Shown: piece by piece, positions 16,665 to 25,114 of the stretch
How the letters are laid out: every line of letters starts with the position of its first letter
How positions within the stretch are numbered: position 1 is the stretch's first letter
DNA from: Pseudomonadota bacterium
GTDB taxonomy: Bacteria; Desulfobacterota; Desulfovibrionia; Desulfovibrionales; Desulfovibrionaceae
Length of the DNA stretch: 64,000 nucleotides
Reading direction: 5' to 3'
Assembly (NCBI GenBank): GCA_023419375.1
Contig: JAEZYD010000029.1
Coordinates: forward strand, 33,994-97,993
Translations under genes and position numbers: made by a program
Notes under the pieces: model-generated
The model's database searches: none
Told to the model about the DNA's origin: nothing
What the model saw: the letters and a program-made list of their open reading frames with translations, nothing else

Positions 16665-18956
16665 ATGATCGAAATAGTGAACAGTTCTGTGGTGATTGAC
16701 GCCAACGGCATACGCATGGCTGAGGAAGCCCGCGCCAAGGGCGTGGATATCGAAGCCTCCCGCAAAAACAGTCTTTCCGCCCGCATCCTGGCGGCGCACA
16801 ATACCGGCACGGACGACAACGTGCTGCGCATCCGCTTTGACGCCATGGCCTCGCACGACATCACCTATGTAGGTATCGTGCAAACGGCCCGCGCCAGCGG
16901 CCTCAAGGAATTTCCCGTCCCCTACGCGCTGACCAACTGCCACAACAGCCTGTGCGCCGTGGGCGGCACCATCAATGAAGACGACCACCTCTTTGGTCTT
17001 TCTGCCGCGCGCAAGTACGGCGGCATCTTTGTGCCCCCGCATCTGGCGGTCATCCACCAGTATGTGCGCGAAATGATGACCAAATGCGGCGGCATGATTC
17101 TTGGTTCAGACAGCCACACCCGCTACGGCGCGCTGGGCGTTATGGCCATTGGCGAAGGCGGGCCGGAACTGGTCAAGCAGCTGCTTGGCAAGACCTACGA
17201 CGTGACCAACCCGCAAAAGGTGGTTGTGTGGCTTGAAGGCGCGCCCCGCCCCGGCGTTGGCCCGCAGGACGTGGCCCTTGCCATCATTGGCGCAGTGTTC
17301 AAGAACGGCTTTGTGAAGAACAAGGTCATGGAATTCATGGGCCCCGGCGTGGCGGGTCTTTCTGTGGAATACCGCTGCGGCATTGACGTCATGACCACGG
17401 AAACCACCTGTCTGTCGTCCATCTGGACCACGGACGAAAAGGTGCGTGACTACATGGCCATGCATGGCCGCGCTGGCGACTACGCCGAGCTGCGCCTTGA
17501 AGGCCCGGCCTGCTACGATGGCCTTATCCGGGTTGACCTGAGCAAGATCGTGCCCATGATCGCCCTGCCCTTCCACCCCAGCAACGTGTACCCCGTGGCC
17601 GAAGTTGCCAAGCACGGTGCCGAACTGCTGGCCGAAGTGGAAGCCGAAGCCCAGCGCCAGTTTGGCGATGCGGCCAAGGGCCTGAACATGCGCGCCAAGG
17701 TGCGCGACGGCGGCGTGTGGGTGGATCAGGGCATTATTGCTGGCTGCGCTGGCGGCAACTTTGAAAATATCGCCCTGGCTGCCGCCATTCTGGACGGCAA
17801 ATCCACGGGCAATCAGGCCTTCAACCTGGCCGTGTACCCCGCCAGCGAACCGCAGGGCCTTGCGCTCGTCAAAAACGGCGCTACCGCCAAGCTCATGCTC
17901 GCAGGCGCAGTGATGAAGACAGCCTTCTGCGGCCCCTGTTTCGGCGCTGGCGACACCCCGGCCCACGGTGCGCTCTCCATCCGCCACACCACCCGTAACT
18001 TCCCCAACCGCGAAGGCTCCAAGCCTTCCAACGGTCAGGTTTCCACGGTGGCCCTCATGGACGCCCGCTCCATTGCCGCCACTGCGGCCAATGGCGGCCG
18101 CCTTACCCCGGCGACAGAGCTTGACTGGTCCGCGCCAGCGCTGGCCAATGTTGATCTTTCCTACACCTTTGAGCCGCTCATCTACCACAGCCGCGTGTAC
18201 AACGGCTTTGGCAAGGCGGAACCCGAAGCCCAGCTCGTACGCGGCCCCAACATTGCCGACTGGCCGAGCATGAGCCCCCTGCCCGAACATCTGCTCCTGC
18301 AGGTGGTGAGCGTCATCACCGACCCGGTCACCACCACGGACGAGCTGATTCCCTCAGGTGAAACTTCGTCCCTGCGTTCCAACCCGCTCAAACTGGCGGA
18401 ATACACGCTTTCGCGCAAAGACCCCGGCTATGTGGGCCGCGCCAAGGCTGTTAACGCCATGGAAGCCGCCCGCCTCGCCAATCCCGCCGATGCGGAGCTG
18501 GTTGCCAAGGCGCGTGGGCTCTTTGCCGTGTGCGGTCTTGATGTCTTGCAGGGTGCGGGCGACCTCAAGCAGGTGGGCCTTGGCTCCACCATCTTTGCCG
18601 TAAAGCCCGGCGATGGCTCGGCCCGCGAGCAGGCGGCCTCCTGCCAGAAGGTGCTGGGCGGCTGGGCCAACATGGCTGTGGAATACGCCACCAAGCGTTA
18701 CCGCTCCAACCTCATCAACTGGGGCATGCTGCCCTTTATCGTTGATCCCTCGCTGGCTGACAGCCTGAAAGTGGGCGACTGGCTGGTGGTGCCCAATGTG
18801 CGCAGCGCCGTGCAGAACGCCGACCCCAGCTTCACCGGCTACGTTGCCAGCGAAGGCGGCCAGGCTCAGCAGATAAGTCTGGCCCTCAAGGAACTGACCA
18901 GCGATGAACGCAAGATCATCCTCGACGGCTGCCTGATCAACTTCTACAATAGCTAA
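16665..18956 (+). CDS. Aconitase-family hydratase (YbhJ-like)
   Basis: A 763-residue member of the aconitase superfamily, nearest in length and N-terminus to the YbhJ-type hydratases. The [4Fe-4S] ligands are seen as Cys361 (GCAGGNFEN) and Cys422/Cys425 (CGPCFG), the same spacing as in mitochondrial aconitase (358, 421, 424). GSDSHTRYGALG and the swivel-domain loop YRSNLINWG are also present. It would interconvert citrate and isocitrate between the Re-citrate synthase and isocitrate dehydrogenase found 2 kb upstream, which is the main reason to call it the working aconitase. YbhJ itself has no proven activity, so function remains inferred. Confidence 0.78.
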   Translation: MIEIVNSSVVIDANGIRMAEEARAKGVDIEASRKNSLSARILAAHNTGTDDNVLRIRFDAMASHDITYVGIVQTARASGLKEFPVPYALTNCHNSLCAVGGTINEDDHLFGLSAARKYGGIFVPPHLAVIHQYVREMMTKCGGMILGSDSHTRYGALGVMAIGEGGPELVKQLLGKTYDVTNPQKVVVWLEGAPRPGVGPQDVALAIIGAVFKNGFVKNKVMEFMGPGVAGLSVEYRCGIDVMTTETTCLSSIWTTDEKVRDYMAMHGRAGDYAELRLEGPACYDGLIRVDLSKIVPMIALPFHPSNVYPVAEVAKHGAELLAEVEAEAQRQFGDAAKGLNMRAKVRDGGVWVDQGIIAGCAGGNFENIALAAAILDGKSTGNQAFNLAVYPASEPQGLALVKNGATAKLMLAGAVMKTAFCGPCFGAGDTPAHGALSIRHTTRNFPNREGSKPSNGQVSTVALMDARSIAATAANGGRLTPATELDWSAPALANVDLSYTFEPLIYHSRVYNGFGKAEPEAQLVRGPNIADWPSMSPLPEHLLLQVVSVITDPVTTTDELIPSGETSSLRSNPLKLAEYTLSRKDPGYVGRAKAVNAMEAARLANPADAELVAKARGLFAVCGLDVLQGAGDLKQVGLGSTIFAVKPGDGSAREQAASCQKVLGGWANMAVEYATKRYRSNLINWGMLPFIVDPSLADSLKVGDWLVVPNVRSAVQNADPSFTGYVASEGGQAQQISLALKELTSDERKIILDGCLINFYNS

Positions 18957-18978
18957 GAGGGGAGATTGGATGTTTTGC

Positions 18979-19040
18979 GGGAGAGGGACCCTTTAAAAAA
19001 GGGTCTCCTCCCCCGTACCCCCTCCCCCTAAATTTTTTAT
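18979..19040 (+). terminator. Terminator after the aconitase-family gene
   Basis: GGGAGAGGGACCC / GGGTCTCCTCCC forms a stem with an A-rich loop, followed at 19031 by ATTTTTTATT. Confidence 0.7.
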
Positions 19041-19080
19041 TCTGCTATCTTGTTTGGCTACAAGGCTATTCAAAATACCA

Positions 19081-19115
19081 AAAGGCCTCTGTGGGAATTC
19101 CACAGAGGCCTTTTT
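19081..19115 (-). terminator. Bidirectional terminator after the ccm operon
   Basis: AAAGGCCTCTGTGG and CCACAGAGGCCTTT form a perfect 14-bp stem with a 5-base loop; T-runs flank it on the plus strand and A-richness on the other side serves the minus-strand operon that ends at 19138. Confidence 0.85.
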
Positions 19116-19137
19116 ACGTAATATGCTGAAAGAGAGC

Positions 19138-19815
19138 TTACTTGGCGGCTTTTTTGTCTGCCTTTTTGTCAGCTTTCTTGTCCGCCTTGGCGTCTGCTTT
19201 GGCATCGGGCTTGGCGGCGGCAGGTTGGGCTTCTTCCACAGCGGGAACTTTTTCCAGCTCCTGCTTGATGGCGGCCTTGAGCTCTTCGCTGGCGGTGGCA
19301 TCGGTCAGGCCTGCGCGCAGGTGTTCCGCGCCGCGCTTGGGGTCTTCGAGAAAATAGATGTACAGCACGCCGAGGCTGTAGCGCACCGAGGCTTCGTCCT
19401 TGATCTTCACGACCTGCTCAAGGGCTTCGGCGGCTTCCTTGTGGCGGCCCTGATTGTGCTGGATTACGCCAAGCAGGTACAGGGGCTTGGGATTGCTCAC
19501 GTCCATGGTCACGGCGCGCTGGGCAAAGGTTTCTGCCGCATCCCAGTTTTGCGCGGTCACAAGGTGCTCTATCAGATGAATGAGCGCGCCAAGATCCTGC
19601 GGGTTCTCCGCCACCTGACGCATGAGCTTGCCCACGGTCTGGGCGTCTTCGCCAGCTTCACCCCCGCCCATTCCCTGCTGTTGACGGGCCGCCACAGTGA
19701 GGTGGGGATTCTGGAACCGCGCCTTGAGCGAAGCCCCAAGCATCACGGCCAGAGCAACAGCCAGCGCGATAATGAGTATGCGGGCGGAAAGGTTGCCTTT
19801 TTTTGTATCAGTCAT
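19138..19815 (-). CDS. TPR protein of cytochrome c maturation (CcmI/NrfG-like)
   Basis: A 225-residue protein with one N-terminal membrane span (about residues 12-26), then a periplasmic segment containing two or three TPR-like repeats (NPKPLYLLGVIQHNQGRHKEAAEAL in pieces), and an Ala/Lys/Asp-rich tail built of KADKKADKK repeats. As the last gene of the ccm operon it probably presents apocytochrome, as CcmI or CcmH-C does in other bacteria. The start at 19815 overlaps the end of ccmD by eight bases. The low-complexity lysine tail is unusual and may be disordered. No CcmG or CcmH gene accompanies it. Confidence 0.72.
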   Translation of the reverse strand: MTDTKKGNLSARILIIALAVALAVMLGASLKARFQNPHLTVAARQQQGMGGGEAGEDAQTVGKLMRQVAENPQDLGALIHLIEHLVTAQNWDAAETFAQRAVTMDVSNPKPLYLLGVIQHNQGRHKEAAEALEQVVKIKDEASVRYSLGVLYIYFLEDPKRGAEHLRAGLTDATASEELKAAIKQELEKVPAVEEAQPAAAKPDAKADAKADKKADKKADKKAAK

Positions 19816-19945
19816 GGTTGAGCATCTCCATCTGGGCAAGGCGCGCGGCCAGTGAACGCTGGCGAGCCGCCAGAAAAGCCATATACGAGCCAATGCCAAT
19901 CCACACGGCGGCATTGGCCATGATTACCCATGTCAGTGTATCCAT
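19808..19945 (-). CDS. ccmD: CcmD-like heme exporter subunit (45 aa)
   Basis: A small frame starts at 19945 behind GGAGG and encodes MDTLTWVIMANAAVWIGIGS followed by YMAFLAARQRSLAARLAQMEML-NHD. One membrane span at the N-terminus followed by a basic amphipathic helix is the CcmD layout, and its place directly after ccmC is canonical. CcmD ties holo-CcmE release to the CcmABC transporter. Its stop overlaps the start of the TPR gene. Confidence 0.8.
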   Translation of the reverse strand: MDTLTWVIMANAAVWIGIGSYMAFLAARQRSLAARLAQMEMLNHD

Positions 19946-19990
19946 AGTTCCTCCGGGTGGAGTGAATGATTTCAGTTACGGGCCGAAATT

Positions 19991-20674
19991 TCAGGCATCC
20001 AGCCGATTCTGCGCCAACGCGTCAAGGCGGTCGCGCAGATCAAGCTGACGCTTGCGCAGCCACACGAGGGCCGCCCACACCAGGCCAAAACAGGCCACGC
20101 AGGCCATGACGGTAATACGCATTTCAGGCTCCAGCCCGCCGCCCTTGCTGCCAAAAACAGCCGGATGGATGGACCGCCAGATGCGCGCCGACATAAAGAC
20201 CAGCGGCACATCCAGAAAGGCCACCACGCCCACCACGGCGCACACCGTATTGCGGCGCTGCGGCGGCAGGTCAAGCCCGCGCAAAACCAGATACCCCGCG
20301 TACACGAACCACATGATCAGGGTTGTGGTCAGGCGCGGATCCCACGTCCACCACACGCCCCACGAGCGGCGCGCCCAGAGCATGCCCGTGACCAGCGCAA
20401 GGCCGCCCAGCAGCACGCCCACTTCTGCGGCGGCTGCGGCCAGCCTGTCCGCAGCGGGATTACGCCGCCACAGGTAGGCCACAGATGCGCCAAACACCAC
20501 AAAAAAGCTCACCAACGCCCACCACGACATGGGCAGGTGGATGTAAAATATCTTTTGCGCCAGCCCCATGGTCACTTCCTCGGGGGCATAGGCAAACACA
20601 AGCCACTGACAGGCGGCAAAGGCAACGCCCCCCAGCAGGGCCAGAATCTGCGGCAACGCCGAACACTTGGGCAT
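19991..20674 (-). CDS. ccmC: Heme exporter/CcmE loader CcmC
   Basis: A 227-residue protein with six membrane segments that loads heme onto CcmE. The WWD motif WGVWWTWDPRLT lies at about residues 105-116, and heme-ligand histidines are expected in FYIHLPMSWW near residue 45 and in SIHP near 185. It is preceded by ccmB with an ATGA overlap, so it is translated in series with it. Length and motifs are as in other System I CcmC proteins. Confidence 0.93.
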   Translation of the reverse strand: MPKCSALPQILALLGGVAFAACQWLVFAYAPEEVTMGLAQKIFYIHLPMSWWALVSFFVVFGASVAYLWRRNPAADRLAAAAAEVGVLLGGLALVTGMLWARRSWGVWWTWDPRLTTTLIMWFVYAGYLVLRGLDLPPQRRNTVCAVVGVVAFLDVPLVFMSARIWRSIHPAVFGSKGGGLEPEMRITVMACVACFGLVWAALVWLRKRQLDLRDRLDALAQNRLDA

Positions 20675-21351
20675 TACTCGTCCCCCGCGTAGATGTATCC
20701 AAACAGCAAAAGCCCGGCACCCAGAAAAACGGCGTCAAAGGCGGCGGCAACGCCGAGCCACGCCCCCGGGCCATCCGGGTTGGGCGCGCCAAGCGCCTGC
20801 GCCCCCACGCTGATACCCGCCAGCAAAAGCGGCGTCAGCAGTGGAAACAGCACAATGCTCAGCAACGATTCACGGGCGGCCTGCCCCTGCGCCAACGCCC
20901 CCAGCAGGGAGCCCAGAGCGCACATGCCAATATCCGTCAGCACAAGGGCCAGCAGAGCCTCGGGCAATGGCCCGCCAAGCTCCTGCCCCAAGAAGACCAC
21001 AGCCGCAGGCAGAAAAATAACCTGCGCCAGCACCAGCAGGGCAAGACCCGCGCAGCCTTTGCCAAGCCATACGGCTTGCACCGGGGCAGGACACAGCAAA
21101 AGCCCGAGGCGAGAATTGTTAACTTCTTCCAGCGCATAGAGCTGGTTGAAAATAAGCACCTGACAAAAGGCGGAGCTGATCCAGAACACAGCCGCAGCGC
21201 CCTGCGGAGCCATGCGCTCGCCAATGCCCTGCGACAGGCTGAACACAAAGAGCAGCAAAAGCCCGAGCAGCAAGGCCTGCACCAGCCCGCTGCCACGTGC
21301 CAGCGTCAGGGCCAGATCCTTGCGGGCCATGGCAAACATCAGGCGCAGCAT
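20674..21351 (-). CDS. ccmB: Heme ABC transporter permease CcmB
   Basis: A 225-residue hydrophobic protein with six membrane segments. With CcmA it forms an ABC complex whose ATP hydrolysis releases holo-CcmE from CcmC. The family block FWISSAFCQVLIFNQLYALEEVNNSR appears in pieces at about residues 55-82, and LLPLLTPLLLAGI-like sequence toward the end. Its start overlaps the ccmA stop by 13 bases and its stop overlaps the ccmC start. Confidence 0.9.
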   Translation of the reverse strand: MLRLMFAMARKDLALTLARGSGLVQALLLGLLLLFVFSLSQGIGERMAPQGAAAVFWISSAFCQVLIFNQLYALEEVNNSRLGLLLCPAPVQAVWLGKGCAGLALLVLAQVIFLPAAVVFLGQELGGPLPEALLALVLTDIGMCALGSLLGALAQGQAARESLLSIVLFPLLTPLLLAGISVGAQALGAPNPDGPGAWLGVAAAFDAVFLGAGLLLFGYIYAGDE

Positions 21352-22046
21352 GCGGGGCCTCCCTGAGCGCGTTCAGAGGCATCTGCGGCAGCGCCAGCCG
21401 GTGTTTCCACGGGAGCAAAGCCGCCAAATCCTGCGGGGGAGCCGTCATAGGCCAGCTTGCGGTGTTCCAGCGCCAGCAGCCTGTCGGCCAGGGGCGCATC
21501 GCCCGTCAGATCATGGCTGATGAGCACCACGCAGGCACCGCGTTGCCGCGCTGCAAGAATCTCGCGCCGCAGCAGGGCCAGCGAAGCTACATCAAGGCCT
21601 GTGCCGGGTTCGTCCAGCAGGAGCACGTCCGGGGCCTGCATGAGCACCCGCGCCAGATTGAGACGCTGGGCCATGCCGCGCGAGAACACGCCCGCCCGTT
21701 CGTGGGCGTGGGCTTCCAGACCCACGCGGGCCAACCCTGCCATGATGTCGTCACGGGGCAGCTTGAGGCCGTAGGCATCGCGCCAGAAGGCCAGATTCTC
21801 CACCGCCGTGAGGCCGGGATACAGAAAGGTGGCGTGCCCCAGATAGCCCACGCGGGCCTGATCGGTCACGTTGGCAGCGCCGGCGCTGGGGCGGGAAAGC
21901 CCTGCCATGATGCGCATGAGGGTACTCTTGCCAGCGCCGTTGCCGCCCACAAGCAGCGAGACACTGCCCGCAGCAAGAGCGCAGCTTACGTCTTTAAAGA
22001 CGACCTTGACGCCATAGACCTTGGCAACGCGCACAAGTTCCAGCAA
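21339..22046 (-). CDS. ccmA: Heme ABC transporter ATP-binding protein CcmA
   Basis: A 235-residue ABC ATPase. Walker A is GGNGAGKST at 34-42, the signature FSRGMAQRLNLAR lies near residue 130, and Walker B is VLLLDEPGTGLD followed by the switch His in ISHD. I place the start at a TTG at 22046 (MLELVRVAKVYG) because GGAGG lies six bases upstream and the frame upstream of this would run into ccmF. The C-terminal 40 residues are Ala/Gly-rich. Confidence 0.88.
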   Translation of the reverse strand: MLELVRVAKVYGVKVVFKDVSCALAAGSVSLLVGGNGAGKSTLMRIMAGLSRPSAGAANVTDQARVGYLGHATFLYPGLTAVENLAFWRDAYGLKLPRDDIMAGLARVGLEAHAHERAGVFSRGMAQRLNLARVLMQAPDVLLLDEPGTGLDVASLALLRREILAARQRGACVVLISHDLTGDAPLADRLLALEHRKLAYDGSPAGFGGFAPVETPAGAAADASERAQGGPACCA

Positions 22047-22062
22047 GAGGGGCCTCCTGCGG

Positions 22063-23979
22063 CTAGGCCGCGCTGTTCTCGCTGTCCGACTCCGGCGCGG
22101 AATTCTTGCGACGGCGCAGACCGGCGAGCGGCACAAGGCACATGATGGTGCCGCCGATCCACAGCCAGTTGACCAACGGTTCCACGCTGACCTTGACCAC
22201 GACCTTGGAGTTTTCGTCCAGCCCCAGCAGGGAGGCGTAGACTTCGTTGCCAAGGCCGGGGATCACGTCCACTTCGGAGAACTGCATGGTGCCGAACTTG
22301 TCGTACAGGCGGCGCTCCGGCGCAACGATACCTATCGATTTGCCGTCCTTGAAGATTTCCAGCCGTGCGGCGATGAATTCGTGGTCAACGCGGCGGCCCT
22401 CGCCCAGTTCGAGCAGGGTGGCGGTGTAGCTGCCCACGGTGCTGCTTTCGCCCTTGGCGAGGATCATTTCGCGGTCAGTGGTGTACGGGCCGGAAAAGGA
22501 GATGCCGATGGCAACCAGCGCCATGCCGATGTGCGCGCCCAGAGCCCCGATGGTGACGGGCTGCGAGCGGTTGGCCTTGTCAGCCAGCAGCATGACGGCC
22601 CCAAGCACAATAGCCACAGCGGCGGAAGCGCCCAGCAGGGCCGTGGGCTGATGGTAGCCCAGCGCCCAGATAACCCCGGCGCTGACCACAAATGCGCCGA
22701 TCACGGCAAAAAAGCCCTTCTTGTTGCGCAGGCCCCCGCCCCAGCCGAGCCAGGGACAGGCCGCCATCATCACCACGAGCAGCGCGCCGAGGGGCAGGCA
22801 CACGCGGTTGTAGAAGCGGGCATCAAGGCCGCGCGGCGCGGCGGACCACAACTTGCTGATGACAGGCCACATTGTGGCAACCAGAATAATCACGGCCAGC
22901 GCCAGCAGCACCCAGGCCACAAGGGTCAGGAAGCCTTCGCGGCTTTCAAGCCCGGCAAGGGGCTTGCCGGTTTTGGGCGTGGCAAAGGGAATCCACAGGG
23001 CAATGACAAGACCGCCCAGCACAAAGATGGTCAGGGGCGTGCCAACGCTGCCGTCGCCAAAGGCGTGCACGGAATCAATAACGCCGCTGCGCACAAGATA
23101 GGTGGCAAAAAAGGCCGAAACCGTGGTGAGCACCATCATGGCGACGTTGACGCGCCCAAGCTTGCCCCGGCGGTCTTCAACAATCAGGGTATGCAGCGAA
23201 GCCGTGGCGATGAGCCAGGGCACCAGAGATGCGTTTTCGACTGGATCCCATGCCCAGTAGCCGCCCCAGCCAAGTTCCATATAGGCCCACCATGCGCCGA
23301 GCACGATGCCCGCCGTAAGGAACAGCCACGCCAGAATGATGAAGGGCCGCGAAAGGCGGAACCACGAGCCCTCGCTGCTGCTCCGCCCCGAAAGACACTG
23401 GGCCAGCGCCAGACAGGCGGGCACGGCAAAGCCGCCGTAACCAAGGAACAGCAGCGGCGGATGAAAAATCATGCCGGGATTCTGGAGCAGGGGGTTCAGG
23501 CCGTTGCCGTCTGCCGGAACAGGCGATTGCAGCACAAAGGGATTGCTCCAGCTGGTGAGGATAAGGGCAAAAAAACCCATGATGATGTAAAAAAAGCTCC
23601 AGTACCACAGGCGCGTGGGGCGGCTGAGGTTTCTGTAGGCCCGCGTGAGGGCAAAGGCGCTGCCGCTCAGGCCCACTGCCAGCGCCCAGAAGAGCATGGA
23701 GCCGGGCTGCCCGGCCCAGAAGGCCGTGAGGCGGTAAAATACGGGCAATACTCGGTCAGTATAGCTGGCAACGTAGGCCACGCTGAAGTCATTCCAGAAC
23801 AGGGCGTGCAGCAGCAGGGCCGAGGCCAGCAAGAGAGCGCCGCTGATAACGAGGTGGGCTTTTTCCACCACGGCGAGGGAGTCTTCCCGGTTTTGCCACA
23901 ATTGCAGAAGGGCCAGACCACAGCCGCCAAGAGCGGCCAGCAGGGCCACCAGTTGAAGGGCAAAGGCAAAAACGTACAT
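22063..23979 (-). CDS. ccmF: Cytochrome c heme lyase subunit CcmF
   Basis: A 638-residue polytopic protein of the heme-handling family that transfers heme from CcmE to apocytochrome. The WWD domain WGGYWAWDPVENASLVPWL begins near residue 237, and conserved heme-ligand histidines are expected in FHPPLLFLGYGG upstream of it and in the loop around SVHAFG. About 15 membrane segments are suggested. In this lineage it must work without CcmH and CcmG. It begins 224 bp after the ccmE stop. Confidence 0.93.
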   Translation of the reverse strand: MYVFAFALQLVALLAALGGCGLALLQLWQNREDSLAVVEKAHLVISGALLLASALLLHALFWNDFSVAYVASYTDRVLPVFYRLTAFWAGQPGSMLFWALAVGLSGSAFALTRAYRNLSRPTRLWYWSFFYIIMGFFALILTSWSNPFVLQSPVPADGNGLNPLLQNPGMIFHPPLLFLGYGGFAVPACLALAQCLSGRSSSEGSWFRLSRPFIILAWLFLTAGIVLGAWWAYMELGWGGYWAWDPVENASLVPWLIATASLHTLIVEDRRGKLGRVNVAMMVLTTVSAFFATYLVRSGVIDSVHAFGDGSVGTPLTIFVLGGLVIALWIPFATPKTGKPLAGLESREGFLTLVAWVLLALAVIILVATMWPVISKLWSAAPRGLDARFYNRVCLPLGALLVVMMAACPWLGWGGGLRNKKGFFAVIGAFVVSAGVIWALGYHQPTALLGASAAVAIVLGAVMLLADKANRSQPVTIGALGAHIGMALVAIGISFSGPYTTDREMILAKGESSTVGSYTATLLELGEGRRVDHEFIAARLEIFKDGKSIGIVAPERRLYDKFGTMQFSEVDVIPGLGNEVYASLLGLDENSKVVVKVSVEPLVNWLWIGGTIMCLVPLAGLRRRKNSAPESDSENSAA

Positions 23980-24203
23980 AAGACTCCTTTATCCCACTGA
24001 GGGGGCGACCCGCCGCAGGGCGGGGCGTTGCTATCGTTTGGGCATCGGGTGCCCGATTGCGGCTCTGCGCACTGAACTGAAATACGGCCATCTTTGCGGG
24101 GAAAGCCCGCGCCCGCGGCCCGCATATGGCCCGCAACTATTGACAGGGCGAAGGGCCAGCCAGGCCTATCGCACTCGCCAATCGGCAATGCCGCTGAGCA
24201 GGC

Positions 24204-24617
24204 TCAGCTATTGCGGTTCTCTTTCTGGTATTTGGAGGGGCATTTGGTCATGAGCGTCTTGGCCTGAAAGCGGCCTTCCGGCCCCATGCCGCCTTCAACA
24301 ATAACTTCCGCGCCTGCCTTGAAGGTATCCGGCACCGCGCCGGAGTAGCTTATCTGAATGGTCTGGCTGGCGTTGTCCTTGTCTTCAAGGCGAAAATCCA
24401 CACCGGGCGCGCCCCGGTGCTTCTCAATGCCGTCTTCGGCCACAGTACCAAAAAGCCGCGCCGCCACGAGTTTTTCGGGCGTTGCGGCCTTGGCTTCCGA
24501 CACATTCAGAAAATACACGCTGTTTTCAGAAAAGCCGGAATATGCAAGATAGCCCACCCCGCCCAAAAAGAGCAGCAGCGCGGCTATGTAGATGCCAGTG
24601 TTTTTTTTGCGGGCCAT
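24204..24617 (-). CDS. ccmE: Heme chaperone CcmE, Cys-type
   Basis: A 137-residue periplasmic heme chaperone held by one N-terminal membrane span (residues about 8-27) with an OB-fold beta barrel. Canonical CcmE binds heme covalently through His in HxxxY; here the C-terminus reads KCPSKYQKENRNS, giving CxxxY with Cys126. This matches the Cys-type CcmE described in Desulfovibrio desulfuricans, where the Ccm system also lacks CcmG and CcmH. The start at 24617 has AGGAG six bases upstream. It is the first gene of the operon. Confidence 0.92.
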   Translation of the reverse strand: MARKKNTGIYIAALLLFLGGVGYLAYSGFSENSVYFLNVSEAKAATPEKLVAARLFGTVAEDGIEKHRGAPGVDFRLEDKDNASQTIQISYSGAVPDTFKAGAEVIVEGGMGPEGRFQAKTLMTKCPSKYQKENRNS

Positions 24618-24839
24618 GCGTTTCTCCTGAAACATTGGGTCATGTTTGGTGCTGCCCGAAAGGGGCCATGACCTTCGGCCTGTTGCGCCGCAGGGGCGCG
24701 CAGACCGAACCTGCCGGGCTGGGGCTTTTGCCCTGGCCGCCCGGCCCTGATTGCTCAAAAACCTTACGCTATTTTACACCTGCTGACAAGATAGGAATTA
24801 TTTTTAATAGAAGTATAACGTAGTATGGGGCGCGGGTTC

Positions 24840-24855
24840 TGTGATTGCGGTCACA
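24840..24855. promoter_or_regulatory. CRP/FNR-family operator-like palindrome upstream of ccmE
   Basis: TGTGA-ttgcgg-TCACA is a perfect 5+5 inverted repeat with a 6-base spacer, the form recognised by CRP/FNR proteins and by HcpR in Desulfovibrio. It lies about 220 bp before ccmE and 260 bp after the end of the 25115-26152 gene. The remainder of 24618-25114 is AT-rich near 24790-24825 and holds no gene I can support. Confidence 0.5.
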
Positions 24856-25114
24856 CTTGCCGCAAGCTTTGTGCGCGGGCGCACGCGACTGCATCAGCAG
24901 GCAAGCACGAGCGGCATAAGCACAAGGGTACGCATAAGCACACATGCAAGGCAGAATGCGGCCTGCGTCTTATCATACTACTGCAATAAGATTTCTGCCG
25001 CAAGGGATAATACAATTATTCCACGCCGCCCAATCCACATCGGCTGACGTGCAAGCTGCTGTGCGCCGGATTTGCAAGCCAGACATGGAGGCAGGCGCAG
25101 CGCAGGGCAGCAGA

